Shown here one piece after another: positions 10,670-21,297 of a stretch of 64,000 nucleotides of DNA. The position numbers and the translations under genes are program-made. The notes under the pieces are model-generated. The model searched no databases and was not told where the DNA came from. It worked only from the letters and a program-made list of their open reading frames with translations. Origin of the DNA: Pusillimonas noertemannii (GTDB taxonomy: Bacteria; Pseudomonadota; Gammaproteobacteria; Burkholderiales; Burkholderiaceae_B); NCBI RefSeq assembly GCF_003096595.1, contig NZ_QEKO01000001.1, positions 868,001-932,000 on the forward strand, given 5' to 3'. Every line of letters begins with the position of its first letter. Positions within the stretch are counted from its first letter, which is position 1.

Positions 10670-11872
10670 ATGAACTTTTTTTTCGACGACGCGATGGAAG
10701 CCGAAATCCGGCGGGCCGCGCAGCGCCTGCTGGAAGGCCGCCTCGTCGCCTTTCCGACCGAAACCGTATATGGCCTGGGTGCCGACGCCGAGAACGTGCA
10801 GGCCATTGCGCGCATCTATGCCGCCAAGGGCCGGCCCGCGAATCATCCCGTCATCGTCCATCTGGCGCCGGGCGCCAGCCTGGAGTATTGGGCTGCCCGG
10901 GTGCCGCCCCAGGCGCAGAAATTGATCGACGCCTTCTGGCCCGGCCCTTTGACCCTCATTCTGCCCAGGGCCGAACGCATTCCCGCCGCCGTGGCGGGCG
11001 GACAGGACAGCATCGGCCTGCGTTGCCCCTCTCATCCTGTCGCCCAGGCCCTGCTGCGCCGCTTCGCCGAACTCAAGGGCGGGCACGGCGGGGTCGCGGC
11101 GCCTTCCGCCAACCAGTTCGGGCAGGTGTCTCCCACCCTGGCCGAGCACGTGCGGGCCGAATTCCCCGGCATGCCTGAAGACGAATTGCTCATCCTCGAA
11201 GGCGGCGCCTCGGAAGTGGGTATTGAATCGACCATACTCGACCTTTCACGCCTGGAGCAGGGCGTGGGCCCCGTCATCTTGCGCCCCGGTCACATCACTG
11301 CAGTTCAGATGGGCGAGGTGCTGGGCCTGGCGCCCGAGAGCCTTATTCCAGGCGAAGCAGGCGAGGGCATGCATGACTCGAGCAGAGTCGAGGTAGCACA
11401 TCAGCGAGGCGGGGGCGGCCTCGTTCAAGAGCCGTTGAGCCAGGCTCGAGCGGGGAGCCAAAGACAGGAGCCGCGACAGGATCAAGTTCAAGACCGGGCG
11501 CAGAGCCAGGCGCCCCGCGTTTCGGGTTCGCTCAAGGCCCATTACGCGCCTCGCACGCCGTTGCAGGTATCGTCGTGGGACGGAATCCAGAAGCTGGCCG
11601 ATGCCGGCCTTCTCCCCGGGCAACGCCTGGCGTGCATCGTGTTCGAGCGACCCGAGGGCAAGCCTTCCTCCGTGCCCGGAATCGATTGGTTCGTGGTGAA
11701 GGCAGAGCCTCACGCCTACGCCCGCGAGCTCTACGCTTTGCTGCGCCGCCTCGATCAGGACGGCTATGCCCGCCTGGTCTTCGAGCAGCCCCCCCGCTCG
11801 GCGCCCTGGCGCGCCGTCAACGACAGGCTGGGCCGCGCCGCAGCGGCCTTCGACGTCAGCCTATCTAAATGA
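10670..11872 (+). CDS. tsaC: L-threonylcarbamoyladenylate synthase, Sua5/YwlC type
   Basis: The 400-residue protein has an N-terminal YrdC domain (VAFPTETVYGLGADA, residues 27-40; SIGLRCPSHP; APSANQFGQVSPT, residues 144-156; VGIESTILDL) and a C-terminal Sua5 domain beginning APRVSGSLKAHYAPRTPL (281-298). It makes threonylcarbamoyl-AMP for the t6A modification of tRNA. The linker between the domains is unusually long: residues about 224-280 form a Gln/Arg/Gly-rich stretch. The domain motifs are intact, so the protein is probably functional despite this. Confidence 0.93.
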   Translation: MNFFFDDAMEAEIRRAAQRLLEGRLVAFPTETVYGLGADAENVQAIARIYAAKGRPANHPVIVHLAPGASLEYWAARVPPQAQKLIDAFWPGPLTLILPRAERIPAAVAGGQDSIGLRCPSHPVAQALLRRFAELKGGHGGVAAPSANQFGQVSPTLAEHVRAEFPGMPEDELLILEGGASEVGIESTILDLSRLEQGVGPVILRPGHITAVQMGEVLGLAPESLIPGEAGEGMHDSSRVEVAHQRGGGGLVQEPLSQARAGSQRQEPRQDQVQDRAQSQAPRVSGSLKAHYAPRTPLQVSSWDGIQKLADAGLLPGQRLACIVFERPEGKPSSVPGIDWFVVKAEPHAYARELYALLRRLDQDGYARLVFEQPPRSAPWRAVNDRLGRAAAAFDVSLSK

Positions 11873-11874
11873 AC

Positions 11875-11915
11875 TGGCCTCAAAAGTTGGATACAGATTC
11901 CAACCTTTGAGGCCA
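11875..11915. terminator. Long hairpin between convergent tsaC and livF
   Basis: A 16-bp stem with a single mismatch (TGGCCTCAAAAGTTGG against the complement of CCAACCTTTGAGGCCA) and a 9-nt loop lies 3 bp after the tsaC stop, between convergent genes. The internal A/T stretches in the stem suit a bidirectional terminator. Confidence 0.65.
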
Positions 11916-11965
11916 GGTTCAAAAACGAGGCGTTGTCACCGAGACATGTCGCGGAAGTAGAGCCG

Positions 11966-12672
<707 letters not shown>

Positions 12673-12676
<4 letters not shown>

Positions 12677-13419
12677 TCGTCGTCTCCGAGATAGGCCGTT
12701 TGCACCAGCGGATTGGCCTTGATGCTGGCCGGATCGCCATGGGCGATGACCGCGCCGTTGACCATGACCGTGATCTCGTCGGAAATGCGAAAGACAGCAT
12801 CCATGTCGTGCTCGACCAGCAGGATGGCGTGCTCGCTTTTGAGCGAGGCCAGCAGGTTGAGCATGCGATCGGTTTCTTCAGAGCCCATGCCGGCCAGCGG
12901 TTCGTCGAGCAGCAGCACGCTGGGGTGGGTGGACAGGCTCATGGCGATTTCAAGCTGGCGCTTGCCGCCGTGCGACAGCAGCCCGGCGATCTGGTCGCCA
13001 AAGCCCGACAGCCCGGCCAGCTCGAGCGCCCGGTCGGCGGCCTCGTTGCTTTTAAGGCAGCGGCTGGTGGGCGTCCAGCTCCAGAAGTGCTGATGGTTGG
13101 CCTGCGCGGTAAGGCGGCAGTTTTCGTGCACGGTGAGGGACGGGAAAATGGTGGTGCGCTGGTAGCTGCGTCCGAGGCCCGCCCGCGCGCGGCGGGGCTG
13201 GGGCCAGTCGGTGATGTTCTGCTGGTTCATGTGGATGGTGCCCTCGTTGGGCGCCAGTTCGCCCGACAGGACGCTGACCAGGGTGGATTTGCCCGCGCCA
13301 TTGGTGCCGATGACGGCATGCACGGCGCCGCGCTTGAGCTCGAGCGAGACGTTGTCGATGGCCGTCAGGCCGCCGAAACGGCGGGTGATGTGCTGGGCCG
13401 ATAATAAAGTTTGCGTCAT
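12673..13419 (-). CDS. Branched-chain-type ABC transporter ATP-binding protein, LivG-like
   Basis: The 248-residue ATPase has Walker A GTNGAGKST, signature LSHGGKRQLEIAMSL and Walker B VLLLDEPLAGM. The signature motif has HGGKR rather than the common GGQQ; this form is usual in one branch of LivG proteins. It sits 10 bp after livM and overlaps livF by 4 bp, so the cassette is translationally coupled. Confidence 0.93.
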
Positions 13420-13429
13420 GGTGCTGCCT

Positions 13430-14428
13430 TTACTGGGCCGAAGCCGGCGAGATGGACTTGGAGCGACGGCGGTTGCGCAATTGTTCGGGCAGGCCCGCCA
13501 GGCCCTGGGGCAGGACGGCGACCAGGGCGATGATGGCCAGGCCGAAGGTCAGGTGCCACCGGCTGGCAAATTCGCCGAACAGGGCGTGCGATTGGAAGAG
13601 CTCTTGCAGCAGGGTCAGCGCCACGGCGCCCAGCACGGCGCCCCACAGGCGGCCCATGCCGCCCAGGATGACCATGAGCAGCACCAGGCCCGATTGCTCC
13701 CAGGCCAGCAGCTCGGGGTTCACGTAGCCGTCTTTGGCGGCATACAAGAAGCCCGCGACGCCGGCCAGGCCGCAGCCGATGACATAGGCGATGAGCTTGT
13801 ACTTGAAGGTGGAGAACCCGGCCGCGCGCATGCGCTGCTCGTTGACCCGTATGCCGGTCAGTGCCGCGCCAAAGCGCGAGCGCATCAGCAGGGCCAGGAA
13901 GGCCCAGGTAAGCAGCAGGCAGGCCAGCGTGAACACATAGAACACGAACTGGTTGTCGATATTGAGCACCACCCAGTCGCCCAGGCGGATTTCGGGCCGG
14001 AAGTACAGATAGATGCCGTCGGTGCCGCCGCCCAGGGCGGTGTCGTGGAATACGTAATAGGCCATCTGGGCAAAGGCCAGGGTGACCATGATGAAGTAGA
14101 TGCCCTTGGTACGCAGCGCCAACGCGCCGGTGACCACCGCATAGCCCATGGCGGCCAGCATGGCGCCGGGCAGCAGCCACAGCATGTTGCCCGCGCCCGA
14201 TTCGGGCGACAGCAGGGTGACGAAATAGGCGGCAATGCCGAAGAACGCCGAGTGCCCCAGGCTGACCAGGCCGGTACAGCCCACCAGCAGCTGGAGGCTG
14301 AGCGCAAACAGGGCGTAGATCATGATCTTGATGACCAGGCCCAGGTAATAGCTGGAGGCGAACGACGGCAAGGACAGCACCAGCGCCAGCAGCACGAGCA
14401 GCAAAACGGCACGAAGAATGAAACGCAT
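13430..14428 (-). CDS. Branched-chain-type ABC transporter permease, LivM-like
   Basis: The 332-residue integral membrane protein has multiple hydrophobic segments and the LivM motifs GLVSLGHSAFFGIAAYF and LTGIRVNEQRMRAAGF (the ATPase-contacting loop). The C-terminal tail is short and basic. It is the inner-membrane partner of the upstream LivH-like permease, 12 bp away. Confidence 0.93.
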   Translation of the reverse strand: MRFILRAVLLLVLLALVLSLPSFASSYYLGLVIKIMIYALFALSLQLLVGCTGLVSLGHSAFFGIAAYFVTLLSPESGAGNMLWLLPGAMLAAMGYAVVTGALALRTKGIYFIMVTLAFAQMAYYVFHDTALGGGTDGIYLYFRPEIRLGDWVVLNIDNQFVFYVFTLACLLLTWAFLALLMRSRFGAALTGIRVNEQRMRAAGFSTFKYKLIAYVIGCGLAGVAGFLYAAKDGYVNPELLAWEQSGLVLLMVILGGMGRLWGAVLGAVALTLLQELFQSHALFGEFASRWHLTFGLAIIALVAVLPQGLAGLPEQLRNRRRSKSISPASAQ

Positions 14429-14440
14429 GATCGGCCTTGA

Positions 14441-15319
14441 TTAGTGTTTAAAGAGCCCTTCGGGCTTGAACAGAAGAATGGCGGCCATGAGCAGGTAGAC
14501 CATGACGCCCGCGGCCGCGGGGAAGAACACTTGCCCGAAGGTATCGACGAAGCCCACCAGCATGGCGGCCAGAAACGCCCCCTTGATGGAGCCGATGCCG
14601 CCGATGACCACCACCACGAAGCAGATGATGAGCACGGCGTTGCCCATGCCCGGGTACACCGAGGACACCGGAGCGGCGATGGCTCCGGCCAGCGCCGCCA
14701 GCGCCACGCCGATGGCGAACACAATGCGGAACAGGCGGTTGATGTCGATGCCCAACGAGTTGATCATTTCGCGGTTGCTGGCGCCGGCGCGGATCATCAT
14801 GCCCAGGCGGGTGCGATTGAGCACCCAGAACATGAGCAGCGCGATCAGGATGCATACCGCCGAGATGAACAGGCGATACACGGGATAGGTCATGACGTCG
14901 CCCAGGGCGACCGAGCCGTTCAGCCACGAAGGCACCGGCACACCGTGCACGTCGTTGCCCACGATGATGCTGCGCAGCTCTTCAAAGACGAGGATGAGGC
15001 CGTAGGTCATGAGCACCTGCTGAAGGTGCTCGCGTGTGTACAGGTAGCTGTAGAAGGCCCATTCGAGGAAGTACCCCAGCACGGTGGCCAGCACCACGCA
15101 CACCAGCACGGTAATGACGAAGCCCCCGCCCAGGTACTGGGCCACGAGCGGCTGCAGCGCGAAGGCCATGTAGGCCCCGATCATGTAGAAGCTGCCATGG
15201 GCCAGGTTGATGATGCCCATGATGCCGAAGATGAGGGTCAGGCCGCTGGCGACGAGAAAAAGCAAAAGGCCGTACTGGACGGCATTGAGGCACTGGATCA
15301 GGAGGATGGCCGGGTCCAC
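14441..15319 (-). CDS. Branched-chain-type ABC transporter permease, LivH-like
   Basis: The 292-residue membrane protein starts MDPAILLIQCLNAVQYGLLL and carries IMGIINLAHGSFYMIGAYMA, the typical LivH N-terminal transmembrane region, and the coupling loop RAGASNREMINSLGID. It follows the periplasmic binding protein gene and precedes livM in the same operon. Confidence 0.93.
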   Translation of the reverse strand: MDPAILLIQCLNAVQYGLLLFLVASGLTLIFGIMGIINLAHGSFYMIGAYMAFALQPLVAQYLGGGFVITVLVCVVLATVLGYFLEWAFYSYLYTREHLQQVLMTYGLILVFEELRSIIVGNDVHGVPVPSWLNGSVALGDVMTYPVYRLFISAVCILIALLMFWVLNRTRLGMMIRAGASNREMINSLGIDINRLFRIVFAIGVALAALAGAIAAPVSSVYPGMGNAVLIICFVVVVIGGIGSIKGAFLAAMLVGFVDTFGQVFFPAAAGVMVYLLMAAILLFKPEGLFKH

Positions 15320-15386
15320 GAATATTCCTTTGGTTCAACGGGTGCACGGGGCAGGCGCGGCGCGCCCGCCCCATGCGGGTACGGAT

Positions 15387-16544
15387 TTACAGCTTGCAGC
15401 CGCGTGCGGGGTCGGCCAGTTTTTCGACGGCGATCTTCACGAACTGGTTCTTGTCGCCTTCGACCTTGCGCAGGTACATGTCTTGCACGGGGTTGCCGGC
15501 CTTGGACAGGGTGAACTCGCCGCGCGGGCTGTCGATCTTGGCGCTGCGGATGGCGGTGCGCATTTCGTCTTTCTTGCTGACGTCGCCGTTGACGGCCTTC
15601 AGGCCGGCGTCGAGCATTTGCGCCGCATCATAGCCCTGCACGGCGTAGACGTCGGGGGGAAGCTGCGGGAAGTTCTTGATGTAGTCTTCGCGGAACTGGT
15701 TGTCGCGAGGCGTATCAAGGCCGTCGGCATAGTGCAGGGTGGTTTGCAGGCCCTGGGCCGATTCGCCCTGTGCTTCGAGCGTGCCGTCGGTGAGGAAGCC
15801 GGCGCCCAGCAGGGGGATGGAATCTTTCAGGCCGGCCGCGGCATAGTCTTGCACGAACTTCACGGCGCCGCCGCCTGCGAAGAAGGTGTAGACCGCGTCG
15901 GGCTTGATCGAGGCGATTTCGGTCAGCAGGGGCTGGAACTCGACGTTGGGGAAGGGCAGGGTCAGGTGCTTGACGACCTTGCCGCCGCCTTTCTCGAACG
16001 ACTCTTTGAAGCCGTCGGTGGACTCTTTGCCCGCGGCGTAGTTCCACGAGATGGTAACGGCCGTTTTGAAGCCTTCGTCGGCAGCGACCACGCCCATGGC
16101 ATAGCCGGGCTGCCAGTTCGAGAACGAAGAGCGGAACACGTTCTTGCTGCACAGGGGGCCGGTGATGGCGTCGGCGCCGGCATTGGGAATGATGAGCGTG
16201 GTGTCGGAGTCGTTGGCTGCCTTGGCCAGGGCCATGGCCACGCCCGAGTGCACGGTGCCGACCAGGATGTCGACGCCGTCGCGCTTGATCAGGCGGTTGG
16301 CGTTTTCAGGGCCCTTCGAGGGGTTGGACTCGTCGTCGACCTTGTAGTATTCGATTTCTTGGCCGGCCAGCTTGCCGCCTTGCTCTTGCACATACAGCTT
16401 GAAGCCGTTCTCGATGGCTTCGCCCAGCTTCGCATACGTGCCGCTATAGGGCAGCATGAAGCCGACCTTGACGGCGGCGAATGCGCTGCCGGCGCTGAAT
16501 GCCAGCACCGTTGCGAGGGCCGTGCGGGTAAGGGTTTTTTTCAT
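15387..16544 (-). CDS. Periplasmic substrate-binding protein of the box-linked ABC importer
   Basis: The 385-residue product has a classical signal peptide (MKKTLTRTALATVLAFSAGS, cleaved after AFA around residue 23) and a type I periplasmic-binding fold related to LivJ/LivK (VKVGFMLPYSGTYAKLGEAI at the mature N-terminus). It should capture the substrate in the periplasm for the LivHMGF-like complex. Its location between livH and the benzoate-activating genes points to benzoate or a substituted benzoate as ligand, which is inference. Confidence 0.93.
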   Translation of the reverse strand: MKKTLTRTALATVLAFSAGSAFAAVKVGFMLPYSGTYAKLGEAIENGFKLYVQEQGGKLAGQEIEYYKVDDESNPSKGPENANRLIKRDGVDILVGTVHSGVAMALAKAANDSDTTLIIPNAGADAITGPLCSKNVFRSSFSNWQPGYAMGVVAADEGFKTAVTISWNYAAGKESTDGFKESFEKGGGKVVKHLTLPFPNVEFQPLLTEIASIKPDAVYTFFAGGGAVKFVQDYAAAGLKDSIPLLGAGFLTDGTLEAQGESAQGLQTTLHYADGLDTPRDNQFREDYIKNFPQLPPDVYAVQGYDAAQMLDAGLKAVNGDVSKKDEMRTAIRSAKIDSPRGEFTLSKAGNPVQDMYLRKVEGDKNQFVKIAVEKLADPARGCKL

Positions 16545-16604
16545 TGCCTACTCCTGTTTTTTATGAAAAGGGGTGACTTCAGGGGATGCGCAAATGGGCG
16601 CGGT

Positions 16605-17420
16605 TCAAGTGAGGCCGTGGAGGAAATCCACGACTTCGCGAATGACTGTTTCTGGTTGGTCTTTGTGAGGGGAATGGCGGCAGCGCTCAATGATACAGAG
16701 CTTTGCATGTGTTGCAATCCGTTTAATCCCTTGGATTTGATCGAGGGTGCCGTACTCGTCGTCGACGCCCTGCAGCGCCAGGATGGGGCAGCGGATCTGG
16801 TCCAGATAGGCCTCGATATTCCACTTGCGGAACTCGGGGTTCAGCCAGATGTCGTTCCAGCCCCAGAACACCGAATCCGTGTCGCTGTGATAGCGCCCCA
16901 GGCGTTGGGGCAGATCGGTGTGCAGATAGGCTTCGCGGGCGGCCTCGATGCTCTTGACGGAGATGTCCTCGACGAAGATGTGCGGAGCGGCCACCGCGAT
17001 GGCCTTCACGGCATCGGGATACATGGCGGCATACAGCAGCGCGATCGAGGCGCCGTCGCTATGGCCGAACAGTATGGGCCTTTCGTCTTGCAGGTCCAGG
17101 GCCTCGAGCAATGCCGGCAAGGCCTCGCGGGCCTGGTCGTGCATATACTCGACGGGCCATTTTTCATCCGGCGGCCGGGGCGTGCTGGCGCCATAGGCAT
17201 AGCGCGAAAAGACCAGGCCGCGGCAGCCGGCGGCCTCGCACAGCTGGGCGGGCCAGTCTTTCCACATCGAGGCCGAGCCCAGGCCTTCGTGCAGGAAGAT
17301 GATCAGGTCGGCGTCCCGTTTTTCGGGCGCGATCAGGTAGTACTCGATGTCGGTTTCGCGGCCCAGCGCGCGTATGCGCGCATGGGTCGTGGCGGCGGCA
17401 AGGGGCGTGCTGTCTGCCAT
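16605..17420 (-). CDS. Alpha/beta hydrolase of the box operon
   Basis: The 271-residue alpha/beta hydrolase has its nucleophile elbow GHSDGAS (Ser121), an oxyanion-region FLHEGLGSASMW, an acid residue probably in GVDDEYGTL, and the His in CRHSPHKDQPE. Similar hydrolases accompany box clusters in other betaproteobacteria, where a thioesterase or lactonase role has been suggested; the substrate is not certain. The start at 17420 lies 1 bp downstream of the bclA stop. A much longer open frame continues upstream antisense-like through bclA and is not used. Confidence 0.88.
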   Translation of the reverse strand: MADSTPLAAATTHARIRALGRETDIEYYLIAPEKRDADLIIFLHEGLGSASMWKDWPAQLCEAAGCRGLVFSRYAYGASTPRPPDEKWPVEYMHDQAREALPALLEALDLQDERPILFGHSDGASIALLYAAMYPDAVKAIAVAAPHIFVEDISVKSIEAAREAYLHTDLPQRLGRYHSDTDSVFWGWNDIWLNPEFRKWNIEAYLDQIRCPILALQGVDDEYGTLDQIQGIKRIATHAKLCIIERCRHSPHKDQPETVIREVVDFLHGLT

Positions 17421-17421
17421 A

Positions 17422-18975
17422 TCAGTGCTTTTCCTGTTCGCGCAGGCGGAAGCGCTGGATCTTGCCGGTTGCCGTCTTGGGCAGTTCGTCGACGAAATGT
17501 ATGGTGCGCGGATACTTGAAGGGAGCCAGCTGGCCCTTGACGAAAGCCTGCAGCTCTTGCTGGATGGCGTCGCAGGCCGAATTGCCCGAACGCAGCACCA
17601 CATAGGCGATGGTCTTGACCAGGCCCTGGCCGTCGGCGGCGCCGATGACGGCCGCCTCGAGCACCGCCGTATGCTGGATGAGGATGTTCTCGACCTCGAT
17701 GGGCGACACATACTGGCCGCTGACCTTGATCATGTCGTCGCTGCGGCCCGAATAGGTGTAATAGCCTTCTTCGTCGCATACGTATTTGTCGCCGCTTTTG
17801 ACCCAGTCGCCCAGGAAGGTAGAGCGGGTCTTGTCGCGGTTGTTCCAATACATGAGGGCGGCGCTGGGGCCCTTTATGTATAGGTCTCCGATGGTGCCGC
17901 AAGGCACGGGACGGCCTTCGTCGTCGCGAAGTTCGACTTCATAGCCGGGAACCGGCTTGCCGGTGGTGCCGTAGCGCAGGTCGTCTTCGCGGTTGGAAAG
18001 AAAGATGTGCAGCATCTCGGTCGAACCGATGCCGTCGAGGATGCGGCAGCCGAATTGCTGGGTGAAACGGTCGCCCAGGTCGCGCGGAAGGGCCTCGCCG
18101 GCCGAGGCGCAGACACGCATGGCCACATCGGCCTTCGAGGGCATGGCGTCGAAGGCCAGCATGCTGGCGTACAGGGTGGGCACGCCACAGAACACGGTGG
18201 GCTTGTGCTCGACCAGGCGCTTGTACACGGCGGCCGGGGTGGGGCGCTCGTCCATCAGCACCACGGTGGCGCCGACCGAAAGCGGGAAGGTCAGGCCATT
18301 GCCCAGGCCATAGGCAAAGAAAAGCTTGGCGGCCGAGAACACGATGTCGTCTTCGCGCACGCCCAGCACCGGCTTGCCGTAGAGCTCGGCCGTGTGCCAC
18401 AGGTTGGCGTGGCTGTGCACCACGCCCTTGGGCTGGCCGGTGGAGCCCGACGAATAAAGCCAGAAGGCGATTTCATCGGCCTTGGTGGCCGCGGGCGGAA
18501 CCTCGGCCGCCTGCTGCAGGCGGCTTTCGAGCTCGATGAGGCCGGCCGCCAGCTTGCCCTCGGGTCGGGCGACCACCACATGCCTGACTTCATGGCGGGC
18601 GATGCCCATGGCCTCTTGGACGGTGCCGAGCAGAGGCTCGGACACGAACACGGCCTGGCAGCGGCTGTGCTCCATCATGTAGGCATAGTCGGCCGCGGGC
18701 AGCAGCGTGTTGACGGCCACCGGCACCACGCCGGCGTGCAGGGCACCCAGGAAGACGACCGGCCAGTCGTTGATGTCGAGCATCGACAGCAAGATGCGTT
18801 CTTCGCGGCGGATGCCCAGTTCTTGCAGCAGGCCCGCGAACTTGGCGACGCGCTGGGCCAGCTCACCGTAGGACAGCGTGCCCTGGCTGTCGACATAGGC
18901 CGTTTTGTCGGCTCGGCCCGCGTTGATTTCGGCGAGGTGTTGGGCGAAGTTGAATTCTGCGGGGCAGGCTTGCAT
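17422..18975 (-). CDS. bclA: Benzoate-CoA ligase
   Basis: The 517-residue adenylate-forming ligase has the P-loop YSSGSTGQPKGVVHSHAN, the adenylate-binding region DGIGSTEMLHIFLSN and the C-terminal catalytic lysine in TATGKIQRFRLRE. The sequence belongs to the benzoate-CoA ligase family and the gene lies beside box genes. It converts benzoate, ATP and CoA into benzoyl-CoA, both the pathway entry compound and the expected inducer of BoxR. It is followed within 1 bp by the alpha/beta hydrolase gene. Confidence 0.95.
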   Translation of the reverse strand: MQACPAEFNFAQHLAEINAGRADKTAYVDSQGTLSYGELAQRVAKFAGLLQELGIRREERILLSMLDINDWPVVFLGALHAGVVPVAVNTLLPAADYAYMMEHSRCQAVFVSEPLLGTVQEAMGIARHEVRHVVVARPEGKLAAGLIELESRLQQAAEVPPAATKADEIAFWLYSSGSTGQPKGVVHSHANLWHTAELYGKPVLGVREDDIVFSAAKLFFAYGLGNGLTFPLSVGATVVLMDERPTPAAVYKRLVEHKPTVFCGVPTLYASMLAFDAMPSKADVAMRVCASAGEALPRDLGDRFTQQFGCRILDGIGSTEMLHIFLSNREDDLRYGTTGKPVPGYEVELRDDEGRPVPCGTIGDLYIKGPSAALMYWNNRDKTRSTFLGDWVKSGDKYVCDEEGYYTYSGRSDDMIKVSGQYVSPIEVENILIQHTAVLEAAVIGAADGQGLVKTIAYVVLRSGNSACDAIQQELQAFVKGQLAPFKYPRTIHFVDELPKTATGKIQRFRLREQEKH

Positions 18976-19083
18976 CAGTGTCTCCAGATCTTGCGTAGGT
19001 ACTGCGGGGCGGCGCCAGGCGTCTTCTCGGTTTGGGTGTATCGGGTGCGGCGTGAGCCACTATCTATATATAAAGAGGCTTAT

Positions 19084-20622
19084 TCAGGAACCCGCCGTCA
19101 GTTGGGCCAGCACCTCGGGCGAGGCCTGTATCGCCGCCAGGCGGTGATAGAAGGCCAGGGCCCGCAAGCCGCCAAGTTCTTGTCCGCCGCCGGCGCGGCC
19201 GGGCCCACCGTGGTTCGATTGGGGCATGGCATTGCCGTGGCCGGTCTGCACCTTGGCGACTTCGCTGTTGATGACATGGACGCGGCCATGGCTTTCAGCC
19301 AGGTTCAGCGCGGCCTGGGCGAGAAAGACGGGGTCTTCTCCGTAAACCGAAGCCACCAGCGAGCCCATGCCGCGCCGGGCCAGTGCGTAGGCGTGCTCGG
19401 GGTCGCGATAGGGCATGATGGTGGCCACGGGGCCGAACACCTCGGTTTCATGGACCAGCGCCTGGCCGTCGGGGTCGCGCGTGCCGAAAAGCATGGGCGC
19501 CACGCAGGCGTGGTCGGCCGATTCGGCCTGGATCGGCGTGTTGCGGCCGTCGAAGATGACGTCGCAGTGGCCGGCCAGAAGCTCGATGCCCTCGAGGACG
19601 GCTTTTTTCTGTTGCGCGCTGACCAGGCTGCCCATGCGCACCGATTCGTTGCGCGGGTCGCCCACCGAAATGGTCTGCAGTTTGTCGGCAATGGCCTTGG
19701 ACACGGCGTCGTAGCTGGCCTGAGGCACCAGGATGCGCCGGATGGCGGTGCATTTCTGGCCCGATTTGATGGTGAGCTCGCGCACCACTTCGCGCACCAA
19801 GAGGTCGGCGCCGCTGCCTTCGGGGTCGAGCAGGGCGCAGTTGACGCTGTCGGTTTCGGCGTTGAAGCGCACGCCGTCATGCTGTATGCGGGGGTGCTGG
19901 CGCAGGGTGGCGGCGGTGTCGGCCGAGCCGGTGAACGAGACCAGGTCGAGGCCGTTCAGGGCGTCCATCAGGCCGTCGGGGCGGCCGCACACGATATTGA
20001 GGCTGCCTTCGGGCAGAATGCCCGCCTCGACCACGTCCTTGACCATTTCGTGGGTCAGCCACGCCGTGGCCGTGGCGGGCTTGGCCACCACCGGCACACC
20101 CGACAGCAAGGCGGGGGCGGCCTTTTCCCACAGCCCCCAGGCCGGGAAGTTGAAGGCGTTGATCAGCAGGGCGACGCCGCGGACGGGAACCTGCACGTGC
20201 TGGCTGGCGAAGGCTTTGTCCTTGGCCAGCGAATCGGCCTCGCCGTCGAGATGTAATTGGCCGTCGGACAGCTTCGAGCCCAGCTTTGCGTAATAAGAGA
20301 GGGTATAGACGCTGCCGTCGACATCGACGGCCGTGTCGTTCTTGACCGTACCCGAGTTCTGCAGCGAGATATCGTAGTATTTGTCGCGGTTGGCCTGCAG
20401 CACCTGCGCCACCTGGGCCAGCAAGTCTGCGCGCTCGGCGTAGCTGAGCTTGCGCAGCGCGGCGCCGCCCTGTTCGCGTGCGAAATCATAGGCTGCGGCC
20501 ATGTCGATGCCTTGGGCGGAAACAGAGGCCAGCGCAGTGCCCAGCACGGGGTCGAACAGAACGGCGCCTTCGCCGGTGCCTTCCTGCCAGCGGCCTTGAA
20601 CATAGTTAGCGAGTTTCTTCAT
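19084..20622 (-). CDS. boxD: 3,4-dehydroadipyl-CoA semialdehyde dehydrogenase (BoxD-type)
   Basis: The 512-residue aldehyde dehydrogenase starts [15 protein letters not shown], with [12 protein letters not shown] in the cofactor-binding region and the catalytic cysteine in [10 protein letters not shown] (about residue 290). This subfamily oxidises the ring-opened semialdehyde made by BoxC to 3,4-dehydroadipyl-CoA with NADP. A MaoC half-domain as in PaaZ is absent, which is normal for BoxD. It is preceded by the DUF4863 gene and followed by bclA after about 108 bp. Confidence 0.93.
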   Translation of the reverse strand: MKKLANYVQGRWQEGTGEGAVLFDPVLGTALASVSAQGIDMAAAYDFAREQGGAALRKLSYAERADLLAQVAQVLQANRDKYYDISLQNSGTVKNDTAVDVDGSVYTLSYYAKLGSKLSDGQLHLDGEADSLAKDKAFASQHVQVPVRGVALLINAFNFPAWGLWEKAAPALLSGVPVVAKPATATAWLTHEMVKDVVEAGILPEGSLNIVCGRPDGLMDALNGLDLVSFTGSADTAATLRQHPRIQHDGVRFNAETDSVNCALLDPEGSGADLLVREVVRELTIKSGQKCTAIRRILVPQASYDAVSKAIADKLQTISVGDPRNESVRMGSLVSAQQKKAVLEGIELLAGHCDVIFDGRNTPIQAESADHACVAPMLFGTRDPDGQALVHETEVFGPVATIMPYRDPEHAYALARRGMGSLVASVYGEDPVFLAQAALNLAESHGRVHVINSEVAKVQTGHGNAMPQSNHGGPGRAGGGQELGGLRALAFYHRLAAIQASPEVLAQLTAGS

Positions 20623-20716
20623 AAGTGTCCTGTGCTGTTTGAAGCGAGGCGAACAGAGTCCGCCGAAAAATACGGCCGGTCGTGGCGTGTGTCGCCAACG
20701 CTTTGGGCGGAAGCCC

Positions 20717-21187
20717 TTACTGGCGGGTGAACTCGATCTTGCCTTCGGGCAGCAGATAGAGCACCAGCGCGCGTCCCTGCGTCACGGTGGGGCTGTGGGC
20801 GGAATCGGGTCCGTACACCAGCCAGCCGCCGGGTTGTCCGTCGAAACGCGCCTCGGGCGAGATGGGCATGATGAGGTCGATCTCGCCATTGGGGTGCCGA
20901 TGGTGGGGGCCTGCGAGGTCGTTCATGTCGACGACGTCGACCGAGTAGCCGTGCAGCTCGGCCGACGGCTTGATGACGCGCCCATAGCGCACGCCGCCCC
21001 CTTCGTATTGGCACATCCAGCCTTCTTCCACCCCGCTTCTACAGGTTTCTACAATGCGCTGACAGGCCTCGCCGTTATAGGGAAATTGCTGATTCAGTTT
21101 TTCCTGAAGGGCTTTGTCGAGGGACTGGCTGCCGATAAAATCTGTTACCTGGCGGATAAGCCCCTGAAATGTCTCGATGTTGCTCAT
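20717..21187 (-). CDS. DUF4863 family protein, 4-hydroxylaminobenzoate lyase (PnbB)-like
   Basis: The 156-residue product has the DUF4863 architecture: a helical N-terminus (MSNIETFQGLIRQVTDFIG) and a cupin-like C-terminal half with GPHHRHPNGEIDLIMP, whose histidines could bind metal. The characterised family member PnbB converts 4-hydroxylaminobenzoate. Here it is the first gene of the benzoate operon, so a role with a hydroxylated or misprocessed benzoate intermediate is possible but unproven. The start at 21187 is preferred over the in-frame ATG at 21241, which would add 18 unrelated residues across the promoter. Confidence 0.85.
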   Translation of the reverse strand: MSNIETFQGLIRQVTDFIGSQSLDKALQEKLNQQFPYNGEACQRIVETCRSGVEEGWMCQYEGGGVRYGRVIKPSAELHGYSVDVVDMNDLAGPHHRHPNGEIDLIMPISPEARFDGQPGGWLVYGPDSAHSPTVTQGRALVLYLLPEGKIEFTRQ

Positions 21188-21270
21188 AATACGTCCTTCC
21201 TGGATCGGCGGGGCGCATGGCCACAGGGGCCCCCCAAACACCGATCCCCGATGTGCTTGTCAGGCTGAAA

Positions 21271-21297
21271 ATTATGCCTTTTCTTCTACCGTGTCAA
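21271..21297 (-). promoter_or_regulatory. Probable promoter for the leftward box operon
   Basis: On the minus strand a perfect -35 hexamer TTGACA (21292-21297) is followed by CATAAT (21271-21276) at 15 bp, or by TAATTT at 18 bp. The spacing is imperfect for either -10. It lies immediately beside a TGCA box, so a repressor bound there would block it. Confidence 0.45.
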
